Origin: Deltaproteobacteria bacterium
Lineage (GTDB): Bacteria > Desulfobacterota > GWC2-55-46
NCBI GenBank assembly: GCA_016234935.1
Contig: JACRNL010000015.1
Span: 1-64,000 of the forward strand
Direction of reading: 5' to 3'
Length of the DNA: 64,000 nucleotides
The translations under genes were made by a program, and so were the position numbers. Shown one piece after another: positions 37,321 through 47,639 of the stretch. The notes beneath the pieces are model-generated. The model ran no database searches. It was not told the origin of the DNA and saw only the letters and a list, made by a program, of their open reading frames with translations. Numbering within the stretch: the first letter of the stretch is position 1; every line of letters begins with the position of its first letter.

Positions 37321-38514
37321 ATGACAGTCATGTCGGCAATTTTCTCAAGGCTCCTTATAGCCCTCATCTTTTTATTCGGCATCCATATCCTTTTATATTG
37401 CTCCGTTGTCCGTTTTTTTTCGGTTTCGGGCAGGCGCGTTAAGGCGGCCCTGTTCCTGTCCGCGGCCTTTCTCTCGGTCAGCTTTATCGCCGCGCGCATC
37501 CTCATCCACTGGAATTTGAGCCTGCCTGCAAGGCTCTTTTTCGTGCTGAGCGCCTTATGGGGCGGGCTTATAATAAACCTTCTGCCTGCCCTTATGCTGT
37601 GCTGGCTTACGGCGCTTGCCGGATGGATTTCCGGAAGGCGCATGCCCATGCGCCGCGTCTCGTCCGCGCTTTTCGCGCTCTCTTTCCTTTTTTCAGCCTA
37701 CGGCGTTTGGAACGCCTTTACGCCGCGGATAAAAACGGTCGAGGTGGCGCTGCCGGGCCTGCCCGCCGTCTGGGAACAAAAAAACATCGTCCTCATTTCC
37801 GACGCCCACCTCGGCGTCATATACACGCCCGCATACTTCAGCAGAATCGCAAGGACGATAAACTCCCTCCATCCCGACGTCATATTCATCACCGGCGACC
37901 TCTTTGACGGCATGAGCACGGTTGATATGCCTTCGTTCATAGGGCCTTTAAACGAACTTGACGCGAAGGACGGCGTCTTCTACGTAAACGGCAACCACGA
38001 GAACTACATCGGGATTGAAAACGTGCTTACCGTGCTTGCGCGGACAAAACTGAAGGTCCTGCATGACGACGTGGTTCAGGTGGACGGCGTGCGGATAGTG
38101 GGCGTGGAGTACCCGCAGGCCGGGTTTGTGCGGGACGTGAAGAAGGTGATCCGTTCCCGCAAGGCATACAAAGACGGCATGCCCGCCATACTCCTTTACC
38201 ACACGCCTACGAGCATAGATCAAAAAAACATGACCTTTGCCGAGCTGCAGAGCCGGACATACTGGAGGCCGGACGTGGACTTCACCGCCGCTAAAGAGCT
38301 TGGCGTCAACCTCCAGCTCTCCGGCCACACCCACGGCGGCCAGTTCATCCCCTTCGTATACCTGGCCGGATACCTTTACAAAGGTTATGACTACGGCCTG
38401 CGCACGGACGGCAATTTCAATATTTACACCACCAGCGGCCTTGGCTCCTTCGGGCCGCCCATGAGGACAGGCACCGGCTCCGAGATAGTCGTATTAAAGC
38501 TCAAGGCGCGCTGA
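37321..38514 (+). CDS. Membrane metallophosphoesterase (YkuE-like)
   Basis: ISDAHLGVIYTPAY; FITGDLFDG; VNGNHENY; LSGHTHGGQFIPF. Confidence 0.92.
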   Translation: MTVMSAIFSRLLIALIFLFGIHILLYCSVVRFFSVSGRRVKAALFLSAAFLSVSFIAARILIHWNLSLPARLFFVLSALWGGLIINLLPALMLCWLTALAGWISGRRMPMRRVSSALFALSFLFSAYGVWNAFTPRIKTVEVALPGLPAVWEQKNIVLISDAHLGVIYTPAYFSRIARTINSLHPDVIFITGDLFDGMSTVDMPSFIGPLNELDAKDGVFYVNGNHENYIGIENVLTVLARTKLKVLHDDVVQVDGVRIVGVEYPQAGFVRDVKKVIRSRKAYKDGMPAILLYHTPTSIDQKNMTFAELQSRTYWRPDVDFTAAKELGVNLQLSGHTHGGQFIPFVYLAGYLYKGYDYGLRTDGNFNIYTTSGLGSFGPPMRTGTGSEIVVLKLKAR

Positions 38515-38728
38515 ACGCGGTATGCCTGCGGAGTTGAATATTCAAGCGGCAGGTGGCATAATAATGCCGAAATGGCCGCCACCGGCGGCGGGGCAATGCA
38601 ACTGGACGCCGGAGCGTCCAAGGATGCGTTCCCACGCTGGAGCGTGGGAACAATAAGCGGGTTGTATTTTAACTTTAGCCGTGCGCAGCACCTTTTTTTT
38701 CAAAAAAGGCAAGCAGGTTATAAAAATC

Positions 38729-39631
38729 ATGCCGAAGATTAAAACTTTTTTTCTCGCGACCCGTCCGCAGTTCCTTCCGGCCGTTGTTATTCCCGTTGCC
38801 CTAGGGGCTTCCACGGCGTGGGACGGCGCGGGTGTTTTCAAACCCGGTTATTTCTCCCTCTCCGTTATCGCCGCGCTCTTTTACCACGCGGGGATGAACG
38901 TGCTTAACGACTACTTTGATTTTTTTGCCGGCTCTGACAATATAAACAAAAAGGCCCTTACGCCTTTTACCGGCGGGAGCAGGTTCATACAAAGCGGCCT
39001 TCTTACGCCCCGGCAGACCGGCCTTCTCGGCGCGGGCCTCGTTGCCGCCGGATCCGTTATCGGCATATATCTGGCCGTCAATACGAGCTGGATTCTTTTC
39101 GCAATCGGGCTTATCGGACTGCTGTCCGGCCTCTTTTATTCGGCCCCGCCGGTCTTTCTTGCCGGCAGGGGGCTTGGGGAAATAACCGTTGGCGTCAACT
39201 TCGGGCTTTTGACCGTGCTTGGCTCCTACGTCGTGCAGACTGGCGCTGTCCGGCCGGAGGCGGTCTTCGCGTCGCTGCCGGTCTCCTTTCTCATCTCCGC
39301 GCTTCTTTACATAAACGAATTCCCGGATTACGAGGCGGACAGAGATACCGGCAAACGCACGCTGGTCGTGCGCCTCGGGCCGGAACGGGCGCGCTTTTAC
39401 ATCGTGGCTTTTTTAGCCGGCGCTTACCTCAGCATAATCATCGGCGCGGCGCTTGGGTATCTGCCGCGCCTCTCGCTCATAGCCCTTCTGTCGCTGGTAT
39501 TCGCCCTTCCGGCGGCAAGAGGCGTCATTAAAAACTATAAAGGCGGCGCGGAGCTTATCCCTTCGATAAAGTCCATCATACTGACGCACATGTCCTCGGG
39601 CATATTGCTCGTCGTCGCAAATCTTTTTTGA
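38729..39631 (+). CDS. UbiA-family prenyltransferase (MenA-like)
   Basis: FLATRPQFLPAVVIPVALGAS; NVLNDYFDFFAGSDNINKKALTPFTGGSR; NEFPDYEADRDTGKRTLVVRLG. Confidence 0.88.
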   Translation: MPKIKTFFLATRPQFLPAVVIPVALGASTAWDGAGVFKPGYFSLSVIAALFYHAGMNVLNDYFDFFAGSDNINKKALTPFTGGSRFIQSGLLTPRQTGLLGAGLVAAGSVIGIYLAVNTSWILFAIGLIGLLSGLFYSAPPVFLAGRGLGEITVGVNFGLLTVLGSYVVQTGAVRPEAVFASLPVSFLISALLYINEFPDYEADRDTGKRTLVVRLGPERARFYIVAFLAGAYLSIIIGAALGYLPRLSLIALLSLVFALPAARGVIKNYKGGAELIPSIKSIILTHMSSGILLVVANLF

Positions 39632-39654
39632 TATTTCTGGTATACTTTTAACTC

Positions 39655-41022
39655 ATGGCACAGTACGACTGCATCATAGCCGGGGCCGGCCCGGCCGGGA
39701 TATTTGCGGCCCTTGAACTGGCCCTGAACTCGGGAAAAAAAGGGTTGAACCCCTTCAAGGGGCTGAAAATCCTCCTCATAGAAAAGGGCAAGGACATAAA
39801 CGAAAGGAGCAGAAAGGACATCTTCTGCGGCTGGGGCGGCGCGGGGGCATATAGCGACGGGAAGCTCAACCTCTCAAGGGATATCGGCGGCTCCTTAAAC
39901 GAATACGTTGGAGCAGAGGAGCTTGACGAACTTATCGCCTGCGCGGACTCCATTTTTCTCAAATACGGCGTGACCTCCGGCGTAAAGGGCGCGGACAGGG
40001 CCCTTGCCGCCCCCCTTGAGGACGGCGCGGCAAGGGCGGGTCTGAAGCTCATGACCTTCCCCATAAGACACATAGGCACGGACAGATGCGTTTTATTTCT
40101 GAAACAGATGCGAGACGCCCTAAGCGGGCGGATAGAAACGCTCTTTGGCGCCGAGGCCGCCGAGGTCATGCATGACAGCGGCAAGGTCACGGGGATAAGG
40201 ACAACAGACGGCCGGGAACACCGCGCGGACTTCGTTATCCTGTGCCCCGGAAGGGCAGGGTCGAACTGGCTCCAAGGCGTCGCCAGGGCGCTTTCCATCA
40301 GCACGACGGTCAACCCCGTTGACATAGGCGTGCGCGTGGAGGTTCCGGCTCAAGCGCTTCGCTTCGCCACCGACGTCCTTCATGAGGCAAAGCTCATCTA
40401 CAACTCCAAAAGGTTTGACGACCCCGTGAGGACGTTTTGCATGAACCCTTACGGCGTGGTCGTGCGGGAACAGAGCGACGGATTTTCCACTGTGAACGGG
40501 CACAGCTTCTCCGTAAAAAAATCGGAGAACACGAACTTCGCCCTGCTCGTGAGCACCACCTTCACGGAGCCGTTCCATGAGGCGAACGCCTACGGCGAAT
40601 ACATAGCGCGCCTTGCCAACCTCCTTGGAGAAGGCATCATTGTCCAGCGTCTCGGCGACCTTCAGCGCGGCAGGCGCTCTACCGCGGAGAGGATAAAAAA
40701 TAATCCCGTAAGGCCGTCCCTTAAAGACGCCGCGCCGGGTGACCTTTCCTTCGCGCTGCCATACCGCTACCTCACGGACATAAGCGAGATGATTGAAGCC
40801 CTTGACAGGTTCGCGCCGGGCATTAATTCCCCCTCGACGCTCCTTTACGGCGCGGAGGTGAAGTTTTATTCCATGCGGCTGAAGCTGACAAACAGGCTTG
40901 AGACGCCGGTAAAAAACCTTTTTGCCGCCGGCGACGGAGCGGGAGTGACAAGAGGCATAATACAGGCGTCGGTCTCCGGCATAATCGCCGCGCGCGAGAT
41001 ATTAAGACGCATGGCTCATTAG
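39655..41022 (+). CDS. FAD-dependent dehydrogenase (COG2509-like)
   Basis: CIIAGAGPAGIFAALELA; FCGWGGAGAYSDGKLNLS; FAAGDGAGVTRGIIQASVSGIIAAREI; in-frame insertion KKGLNPFKGLK. Confidence 0.87.
   Translation: MAQYDCIIAGAGPAGIFAALELALNSGKKGLNPFKGLKILLIEKGKDINERSRKDIFCGWGGAGAYSDGKLNLSRDIGGSLNEYVGAEELDELIACADSIFLKYGVTSGVKGADRALAAPLEDGAARAGLKLMTFPIRHIGTDRCVLFLKQMRDALSGRIETLFGAEAAEVMHDSGKVTGIRTTDGREHRADFVILCPGRAGSNWLQGVARALSISTTVNPVDIGVRVEVPAQALRFATDVLHEAKLIYNSKRFDDPVRTFCMNPYGVVVREQSDGFSTVNGHSFSVKKSENTNFALLVSTTFTEPFHEANAYGEYIARLANLLGEGIIVQRLGDLQRGRRSTAERIKNNPVRPSLKDAAPGDLSFALPYRYLTDISEMIEALDRFAPGINSPSTLLYGAEVKFYSMRLKLTNRLETPVKNLFAAGDGAGVTRGIIQASVSGIIAAREILRRMAH
39741..39764. repeat. Family-B palindromic repeat inside FAD-dehydrogenase CDS
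   Basis: agggttgaaccccttcaaggggct. Confidence 0.82.
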
Positions 41023-41041
41023 AAAAAACAGCCGGAACGAA

Positions 41042-41830
41042 ATGCAAACAAGAAAAAATCCAACCGAAGAAGCGCCGCGCGATGAAAAGACAAAAAACAT
41101 ATCCATCGTGCTCGCCGGGCCGCAGAGCGCAGGCAACGTGGGAAGCGTCGCAAGGGCGATGATGAACACCGGGCTTTCAAGGCTCGTCCTCATAAACCCG
41201 TGCGCATACAGGAACAACGAAGGCTTTTCCATGGCCTGCAACGCCGCGCCCATGCTCCTTGACGCGCCGGAGTTTGGGACGCTCAGGGACGCCGCCAAAG
41301 GCAGCGCCCTCGTGGCCGGGGCCACAAGAAGGCTCGGCAAGATACGATACCCCGTGCTGACCCTCGCGGAGGCTGTGCCGAGAATTCTGGAGATGAGCCG
41401 GCTGAGCGATGTTTCCATCGTCTTCGGGAGAGAGGATAAGGGGCTTATGAACGATGAGATAGCCGAGTGCGACCTGCTCTTTGAAATACCCACGCACCCG
41501 GCATATCCGTCATTAAACCTTTCGCACGCGGTCTTCATCACCTGCCACGCCATCTTTATGGCCGGCGATTACAAAGGCAAAGGCCCCGCCATACAGGCGG
41601 CCCCGCGCGCGGAGGTCGAAAAGATGTACGCCCACATGGAACGGGCCTTCATGGCGCTTGATTACGGAGAAAAGGGCGGCCAGGGCCTGCTCAAAACCAT
41701 ACTGAGAAGTTTCAAACGGCTCTTTGGCAGGACAGGACTAATGCCGAGAGAGGTGAACATGCTCAGGGGAATATTCACCCAGATAGAGGCGCGGGGGTTG
41801 AACCCCTTCAAAGTGAAAAAAAAAGGTTGA
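41042..41830 (+). CDS. TrmJ/SpoU-family tRNA/rRNA methyltransferase
   Basis: ISIVLAGPQSAGNVGSVARAMMNTGLSRLVLINPCAY; IVFGREDKGLMNDEIAECDLLFEIPTHPAYPSLNLSHAV. Confidence 0.92.
   Translation: MQTRKNPTEEAPRDEKTKNISIVLAGPQSAGNVGSVARAMMNTGLSRLVLINPCAYRNNEGFSMACNAAPMLLDAPEFGTLRDAAKGSALVAGATRRLGKIRYPVLTLAEAVPRILEMSRLSDVSIVFGREDKGLMNDEIAECDLLFEIPTHPAYPSLNLSHAVFITCHAIFMAGDYKGKGPAIQAAPRAEVEKMYAHMERAFMALDYGEKGGQGLLKTILRSFKRLFGRTGLMPREVNMLRGIFTQIEARGLNPFKVKKKG
41791..41816. repeat. Family-B repeat forming the C-terminus of TrmJ-like CDS
   Basis: gcgggggttgaaccccttcaaagtga, encoding RGLNPFKVKKKG*. Confidence 0.7.
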
Positions 41831-42019
41831 AATCCCTTACGCCGTTCATTCCAGGCCAAAGATGAGGCAGAAAGACGGCTTTTGACAGCCGCGCTGCCGC
41901 GTGCTAAACTCAGTCCAGCGCAATTACAACAGGGAAACACCGTGCCGGCTTGCGAATTGACTTCCCGGACAATTTCATATCCCAATCCCAAGGCCGATTT
42001 TCAGAAAAGGAGCTATCCC

Positions 42020-44377
42020 ATGCCTGCAAGAATCCGGCAACTCCAAGTCCCCGCAGGCCCCCCGATAGAAACATTCGAGGGCAAGCTTAAGCGGGGGGCG
42101 CTGCTTTTCATCCTGACATTTTTCCTCTTCGCCTGCGCCGCGAATAAAGAGGCCGCCCAAAAAGAAGGCGCGGCCGCGCCGGCCGCCGCGGACTATCCCA
42201 AGACCATGGCTGTCCTGCCGTTCGGAAACGACACGGACGAAATAGGCATCTCCGGGCAGGTGCGAAAGAGCTTTTTCAACCACATAAGCTCAAAGCCGTT
42301 CCAGAGCATACGGATGTCGGTCGTTGACGAGAAGGTCGCCACGCTGGAAAAGGCCGGCATAAAGACCATATTCGACGCGGCGCCAAAGGATATCGGCGAG
42401 GCCACCGGCGCCGACGGGATCATCTACGGCCGCGTGACGGACTTTAAGAAGGTCTACGCCGTGGCCTATTCGCAGATGGGCGTCGAGGCGGAGGTCTGGA
42501 TGGTGGACGCCAGGACAGGCAAGGAGCTATGGCGCTACAAAGAGGCCGTCCGCTACCACGAGGGCGGGGCGTCTTTGTCGCCGATCGGCATTGTCATGAC
42601 GGCGGTATCAACGGCCATGAACCTGCGCGAGATACAGCAGGTGCGCGTCGTCAATGAATTAGGCTGGAAGCTTTCCGAGAAAATACCGGTGCCGGAAGGC
42701 CTCAAGTTCGAGGAAAAGCCGCGCATCAAGAACGTCATCTCCAACGCAAAGGAAGGCCCCTTCGGCAAAGGCAAGATAGTCAAAGTGGGCATGGAGGGCG
42801 AGAAGGGGCTGGTCGGGCTTTTCGAGATAGGCGGCTTTAAAAAGGCCGTTCCCATGAAGGAGGTCTCCGCGGGGGAGTACCTCGGAGAGTATCTCGCCGT
42901 GCCGGGCGACAATATCAAAGAATCGCCGATAACGGTCTACCTCAAACGCCCCACAGGGGAGGAAGCGCAGTGGCAGGACATAACCGGCTTCGTTACGATA
43001 GACACTACGCCGCCTTTGCCCGTTGCGGATATTAAAGGCAGGACGTTCCTTGACCGGGTGGAGCTGACGTGGAAGGAAGCCGGGGCCCCTGACCTGAAGG
43101 GGTATAAGATTATGCGCAGTAAAAAGCCGCTTTCTGATTACGAGGAGGCCGGATTTACCGAGGAGGCACGCTTTACCGACAAGAAGGCCGCGCAAAAGGA
43201 GGTCTACTACTACCGGGTGGCTCCGGTAGACGCGGCCGGCAACATCGGAGACACGGCGGAGACCGTTAAGCTGAGCCTGCGCGAGAGCGAGATACAGGAG
43301 CTTCCCGCGAGGATAAGCTCCGACATGACCCTTTTTCCCGGGGCATACCTCGTGAAAAACGAAACCGTTGTCGACGCCGGCGTGACGCTCACCGCGCAGC
43401 CGGACACGAAGATATATTTTGAAAAGGGCGCGTCTCTCAAGGTGTCGGGCGCGCTGCTGGCAAAGGGTGAAAAAGACCTGTGGATAGAGTTCCTTCCCAA
43501 AACGCCGGAAGAGCGGTTTGGCGGCATATACCTTTCAGGCAATGAAAGCGCCTTCAAATACGCGAGGATCAGAGGCGCGCAAAACGCCATTTCCATAAAG
43601 GACGCCGCCGTGACCATTGCAAGCTCCGTCATGGAATACAGCGGCGCGGGTATCGTTGCCGAGGGCGTCCCGTCGCCCGCCATATCAGACAGCACGGTCT
43701 GGCACAATGACACCGGCATAAGGCTTTCCAGCTCAAAGGCCTCCGCCCTGCGCAGCGAGATAACGCAGAACAAGACGGGACTCGAGCTTGTGGATTCCAC
43801 GCCGGAGCTGATTGAAAACAACATATACGCAAACGGCGTCAACGTGGATAAAAAGGGCGGGGCCGTCAGCCTTGACAAAAACTACCTCGGCTCCATAAAC
43901 ACGGACGAGATGCGGATAAAGGGCGGCGCCTTGATAACAAAGGCGCTTGACGCGCCCTACCCCGCAGGCAAGGCGGTTGACGTGATAGTAAACCCCTATG
44001 CGTCAATGTCTCCGGAAGAAAAGAAGGTAAAATTAGCGGAGCTTCTTGTGGCCGGAGGCAGGTACTTCAAGGACAGGAACTTCGGCAAGGCCGCCTCGAC
44101 CTTCGAGGAGGTTTTGAAGATAGAAGAAGGCGCGACGACCTATTATTATCTGGCACTCACATACCAGGGCATGGATGACAACGAAAAGGCCCTGTCATAC
44201 CTGAAAAAGGGTTTTGAGAAGTATCCAATGGACTCAACCCTCGCTAAATCCTACGGCCTTTTGCTCTACCAGATGAACAGGGAAGAGCCAGCGAAAGCCG
44301 CCCTCAGGGAGGCCCTCAGACTCAACCCCGGCGACAGGCAGGTAAAGTTCATACTTGAACGGCTTGAAGCCAAATAA
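42020..44377 (+). CDS. Lipoprotein: GNA1162/DUF799-like domain, FN3-like, right-handed beta-helix, TPR
   Basis: LLFILTFFLFAC lipobox; YPKTMAVLPFGNDTDEIG..; parallel beta-helix (SSVMEYSGAGIVAEG); TPR (YYYLALTYQGMDDNEKALSYLKKGFEKYP). Start uncertain (ORF opens at 41882). Confidence 0.75.
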   Translation: MPARIRQLQVPAGPPIETFEGKLKRGALLFILTFFLFACAANKEAAQKEGAAAPAAADYPKTMAVLPFGNDTDEIGISGQVRKSFFNHISSKPFQSIRMSVVDEKVATLEKAGIKTIFDAAPKDIGEATGADGIIYGRVTDFKKVYAVAYSQMGVEAEVWMVDARTGKELWRYKEAVRYHEGGASLSPIGIVMTAVSTAMNLREIQQVRVVNELGWKLSEKIPVPEGLKFEEKPRIKNVISNAKEGPFGKGKIVKVGMEGEKGLVGLFEIGGFKKAVPMKEVSAGEYLGEYLAVPGDNIKESPITVYLKRPTGEEAQWQDITGFVTIDTTPPLPVADIKGRTFLDRVELTWKEAGAPDLKGYKIMRSKKPLSDYEEAGFTEEARFTDKKAAQKEVYYYRVAPVDAAGNIGDTAETVKLSLRESEIQELPARISSDMTLFPGAYLVKNETVVDAGVTLTAQPDTKIYFEKGASLKVSGALLAKGEKDLWIEFLPKTPEERFGGIYLSGNESAFKYARIRGAQNAISIKDAAVTIASSVMEYSGAGIVAEGVPSPAISDSTVWHNDTGIRLSSSKASALRSEITQNKTGLELVDSTPELIENNIYANGVNVDKKGGAVSLDKNYLGSINTDEMRIKGGALITKALDAPYPAGKAVDVIVNPYASMSPEEKKVKLAELLVAGGRYFKDRNFGKAASTFEEVLKIEEGATTYYYLALTYQGMDDNEKALSYLKKGFEKYPMDSTLAKSYGLLLYQMNREEPAKAALREALRLNPGDRQVKFILERLEAK
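42049..42098. repeat. Family-A repeat overlapping lipoprotein signal-peptide coding region
   Basis: ccccgcaggccccccgatagaaacattcgagggcaagcttaagcgggggg. Confidence 0.8.
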
Positions 44378-44423
44378 CGCGAGGGGCTGACCGTTCAGGC
44401 GGCCCCTTGAAAGTCATTAAAAT

Positions 44424-44460
44424 AAAAAAGGCAGGCTGATTTCTCAGCCTGCCTTTTTTT
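44424..44460. terminator. Bidirectional terminator
   Basis: AAAAAAGGCAGGCTGATTTCTCAGCCTGCCTTTTTTT. Confidence 0.9.
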
Positions 44461-44477
44461 GATTTGCCGTATTTATG

Positions 44478-44681
44478 TTACAGCTTTACTACGTTTGTAG
44501 CCTTGGGGCCCTTCGGGCCGTTGACGACTTCAAAGCTAACAGCCTGACCTTCGGCAAGGGACTTAAACCCATCGCCCTGAATGTCGGCGTAGTGGACAAA
44601 TACATCTCCACCACCGTCTTCCGTGCTGATGAATCCAAAGCCTTTGGACTCATTGAACCACTTCACAGTTCCTTTTGACAT
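44478..44681 (-). CDS. cspA: Cold-shock domain protein
   Basis: [67 protein letters not shown]. Confidence 0.97.
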   Translation of the reverse strand: MSKGTVKWFNESKGFGFISTEDGGGDVFVHYADIQGDGFKSLAEGQAVSFEVVNGPKGPKATNVVKL

Positions 44682-44861
44682 GGCAATCTACCTCCTTTTC
44701 AGTATTTGAAGAACAACGGAGGTCATGTCATCCAGAACAACCGCAACGCCAAGACGTTGCGATCGGTACAACAAACACTCACGTAGCCTCATTAAGTTAT
44801 ATTCGCACACATTTACTTTAAGGTCAAGCATTTTTTTAACCTAAGGCAAAAATACCCGCCC

Positions 44862-44903
44862 CCTGAGGGGGTCACCCCTTGAAGGGGGTCACCCCCCTTG
44901 CGC
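44862..44903. repeat. Intergenic family-B palindromic repeat
   Basis: ccccctgagggggtcaccccttgaagggggtcacccccc. Confidence 0.85.
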
Positions 44904-45120
44904 CGCCGGTTATTTTCCTTGGCAAGCAACGGGGCGCAATAAAAGACGGCAAATGCCGGCAAAAAAACAGCTGCCTGTAGCCGCGCACTTTTTTTCAAAA
45001 AAGATAAGCAGCACCCTTTACCTTGACTTTACCGGCCATATCCGTTTAAATACATGTTTTATATTCTAATCCCTCTCGTGTCTGTCAAACGGGAAATATT
45101 CCGGTCTTTGGAGGTTTCAC

Positions 45121-47340
45121 GTGACGTCTGCATCCCGGTCAAGGGCCACAATCCCCTTCTTAGTCTTTTTCCTCTCCGGTTTTTGCGGTCTCCTGTATCA
45201 GATAGTCTGGCTAAGGCTCGCCTTCCGCGCCTTTGGGGTGATAACGCCCGTCCTGTCCGTGGTAATAGCCGTCTTCATGCTCGGCCTGGCCGTCGGCGCA
45301 TGGGCCGGAGGGCGCTGGATACACTCCCTGAGCGAAAGGACGCGGGTATCCCCGGCCTACTACTACGCCATGGCCGAGCTTGTTATCGGCATAGGCGCAT
45401 TTGCGGTGCCGGCGCTGTTTTCCCTTTCCGAATCATATCTTCTGACCTTCGGCGAGATGAGTTCCGCCGGGTATCTGGCCGTGTCGGCCATGCTTATCGG
45501 GCTCAGCATCCTCCCGTGGAGCATCTGCATGGGCCTTACCTTTCCATTCATGATGGCCTTCCTGAAGGGCACGGACAGGTCTGACACGACGGGCTTCAGC
45601 TACCTGTATCTCGCCAACGTGATAGGCGCCATGTGCGGCGCCGCCGTCACCGCCTTCGCGCTTATCGAGATATTCGGCTTTGAGAAGACCCTTTGGCTGG
45701 CCGGGGCGATAAACCTTGCCATCGCCGCGCTCGGCATATCGCTCGACAAATCGTGCCCGTATCCGTTCGGAGCGGATTATCCTGAAAAAAGCAGGGAGGA
45801 GCCGAACCCCCTCAGGGGGCGGTCTCCCGCCGGAACGAAGCCGCAGGAAAGCCCGCTGCTCCTTGGCGTCATACTCTTTGTAACGGGCTTTGCCACGACG
45901 GCGCTTGAGGTCGTGTGGACAAGGGCCTTCACGCCGGTGCTGACGACGACCGTCTACGCCTTTGCCTTTCTTATCACGGCATACCTGCTGGCCACGTGGA
46001 TAGGGTCTTGGTTTTACAGGAGAGACTTGAGACTTGGCCGCGTTCGCTCAAACGGGACCCTTTTCGCGCTTCTTGCCGTATCCGCCTTTTTACCCGTGAT
46101 CATAAACGACCCTCGCGTAAACTACGGCAAATTACCCCTGCTTTTCAGCATAATGCCTTTTTCAGCCATCCTCGGATATCTGACGCCGAGGATAATAGAC
46201 CAGTTTTCAGACGGCTATCCAAAAGGCGCCGGAATGGCCTACGCCGTCAACATAATCGGCTGCATACTCGGGCCGCTGGCGGCGTCATACCTGCTGCTGC
46301 CCGCGATAGGCTCGAAATCGGCCATGGCGCTGCTGGCGCTGCCATTCCTTTTATTCTTTTTCATCTATTGGATGCCCCTTGCCGGCATGCCCGCGTTCAG
46401 GGCCGTTGCCGGAGCCGCCGCAGCCGCGGCCTTGATAGTCTCCTTTGCCGTTAACATCGGCTACGAAGACCGCCTGGGGGCATTTGACTTCTCAAAAGAC
46501 GCGGTCATCCGGCGCGACCATACGGCTACGATCATATCTTACGGTAAAGACTTTAATAAAAGACTTTTTGTCAACGGCGTAGGGATAACGCGCCTTACCC
46601 CGATTACAAAAATGATGGCCCACTGGCCCCTTTCGCACCTCAAGCAGCCGCCAAAATCAGCCCTCGTTATCTGCTTCGGCATGGGCACCACCTTCCGCTC
46701 TCTCATGAGCTGGCCGGACTTGAAGGTAACGGCCGTAGAGCTTGTGCCGAGCGTAAGGGACGCCTTTGGCTACTACTTCGCGGACGCCGGCGAAACAATG
46801 AAAAAACCCAACGGCAGGGTAATAATAGACGACGGCAGGCGTTTTCTGAAAAGGACCGTCGAGAAGTTCGACGTGATCACCATTGACCCGCCTCCGCCGG
46901 TGCAGGCGGCAGGTTCGAGCTTTCTTTATTCGCGGGACTTCTATGATATCGTGAAGATGCGGTTAAATGACGGCGGCATCCTCCAGCAGTGGATACCCAT
47001 CGGCGGCGACACCCTCGACAATAAAGCCATCATCCGCGCCCTTACCGACGCCTTTCCGCACGTCAAGGCGTATTCTTCGGTGGAGGGTTGGGGAATGCAC
47101 TTCCTCGCCTCCATGCAGCCCATTGATTCCCCGCCCGTTGAGACCCTTTTATCGAGGCTCCCTCTCCGGGCAAGAGAAGATATGATGGAATGGCACGCTA
47201 ACAAACAGCCGATAGAACTGATGAAGACGATGCTGCGCTTCACGGTGGACGCGGCTACTCTCGTCACCGAAGACGACGTCATGATCACGGACGATCAGCC
47301 GGTCAACGAATACTTCATCCTGAGGAGAATTTTGCTTTAG
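45121..47340 (+). CDS. Membrane-embedded spermidine synthase-like protein
   Basis: FFLSGFCGLLYQIVWLRLAFRAFG; C-terminal Rossmann domain KVTAVELVPSVRDAFGYYFAD..RVIIDDGRRFLKRT..FDVITIDPPPPV. Confidence 0.88.
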   Translation: MTSASRSRATIPFLVFFLSGFCGLLYQIVWLRLAFRAFGVITPVLSVVIAVFMLGLAVGAWAGGRWIHSLSERTRVSPAYYYAMAELVIGIGAFAVPALFSLSESYLLTFGEMSSAGYLAVSAMLIGLSILPWSICMGLTFPFMMAFLKGTDRSDTTGFSYLYLANVIGAMCGAAVTAFALIEIFGFEKTLWLAGAINLAIAALGISLDKSCPYPFGADYPEKSREEPNPLRGRSPAGTKPQESPLLLGVILFVTGFATTALEVVWTRAFTPVLTTTVYAFAFLITAYLLATWIGSWFYRRDLRLGRVRSNGTLFALLAVSAFLPVIINDPRVNYGKLPLLFSIMPFSAILGYLTPRIIDQFSDGYPKGAGMAYAVNIIGCILGPLAASYLLLPAIGSKSAMALLALPFLLFFFIYWMPLAGMPAFRAVAGAAAAAALIVSFAVNIGYEDRLGAFDFSKDAVIRRDHTATIISYGKDFNKRLFVNGVGITRLTPITKMMAHWPLSHLKQPPKSALVICFGMGTTFRSLMSWPDLKVTAVELVPSVRDAFGYYFADAGETMKKPNGRVIIDDGRRFLKRTVEKFDVITIDPPPPVQAAGSSFLYSRDFYDIVKMRLNDGGILQQWIPIGGDTLDNKAIIRALTDAFPHVKAYSSVEGWGMHFLASMQPIDSPPVETLLSRLPLRAREDMMEWHANKQPIELMKTMLRFTVDAATLVTEDDVMITDDQPVNEYFILRRILL
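45801..45832. repeat. Family-B palindromic repeat inside membrane spermidine-synthase-like CDS
   Basis: gccgaaccccctcagggggcggtctcccgccg, encoding EPNPLRGRSPAG. Confidence 0.7.
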
Positions 47341-47639
47341 CAGGCCGCTGAAAAATCCAGAACTTGTTCGGGCGGCGCGTTTGACAAAACAACGAATGAG
47401 CTGTAAACTTAATGAAAACAGGATGATTTATTTATGGAAAGACGCTCGCATATGCGGCTGAAATTTCCAGGACCCAAGGAGCGCGGAGGTGACCCGCTGC
47501 CGCAACCGCAAGGATGCTTGACATGCGCTGCGCGGCTAATGTCAAATATCCTATGTCATGATATGTAAAGACATTTCTTTCAAGAAAGGCAAGCGCGCAC
47601 GATAATTGAATCAAATCCCGTGAAAATGCATAATACCTA

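Noticed and set aside
44812-45010. 61-aa minus ORF (44813-44998) upstream of cspA
   Set aside because: Mostly repeat-derived sequence (RKGGDPLQGVTPSGGGYF); interesting as repeat translation, but no evidence of a real gene.
47470-47520. gcggaggtgacccgctgccgcaaccg resembling part of a cobalamin riboswitch (GCTGCCCCCGCAACTG-like)
   Set aside because: Rest of the consensus absent and the downstream gene is PilZ; kept only as an unclassified leader.
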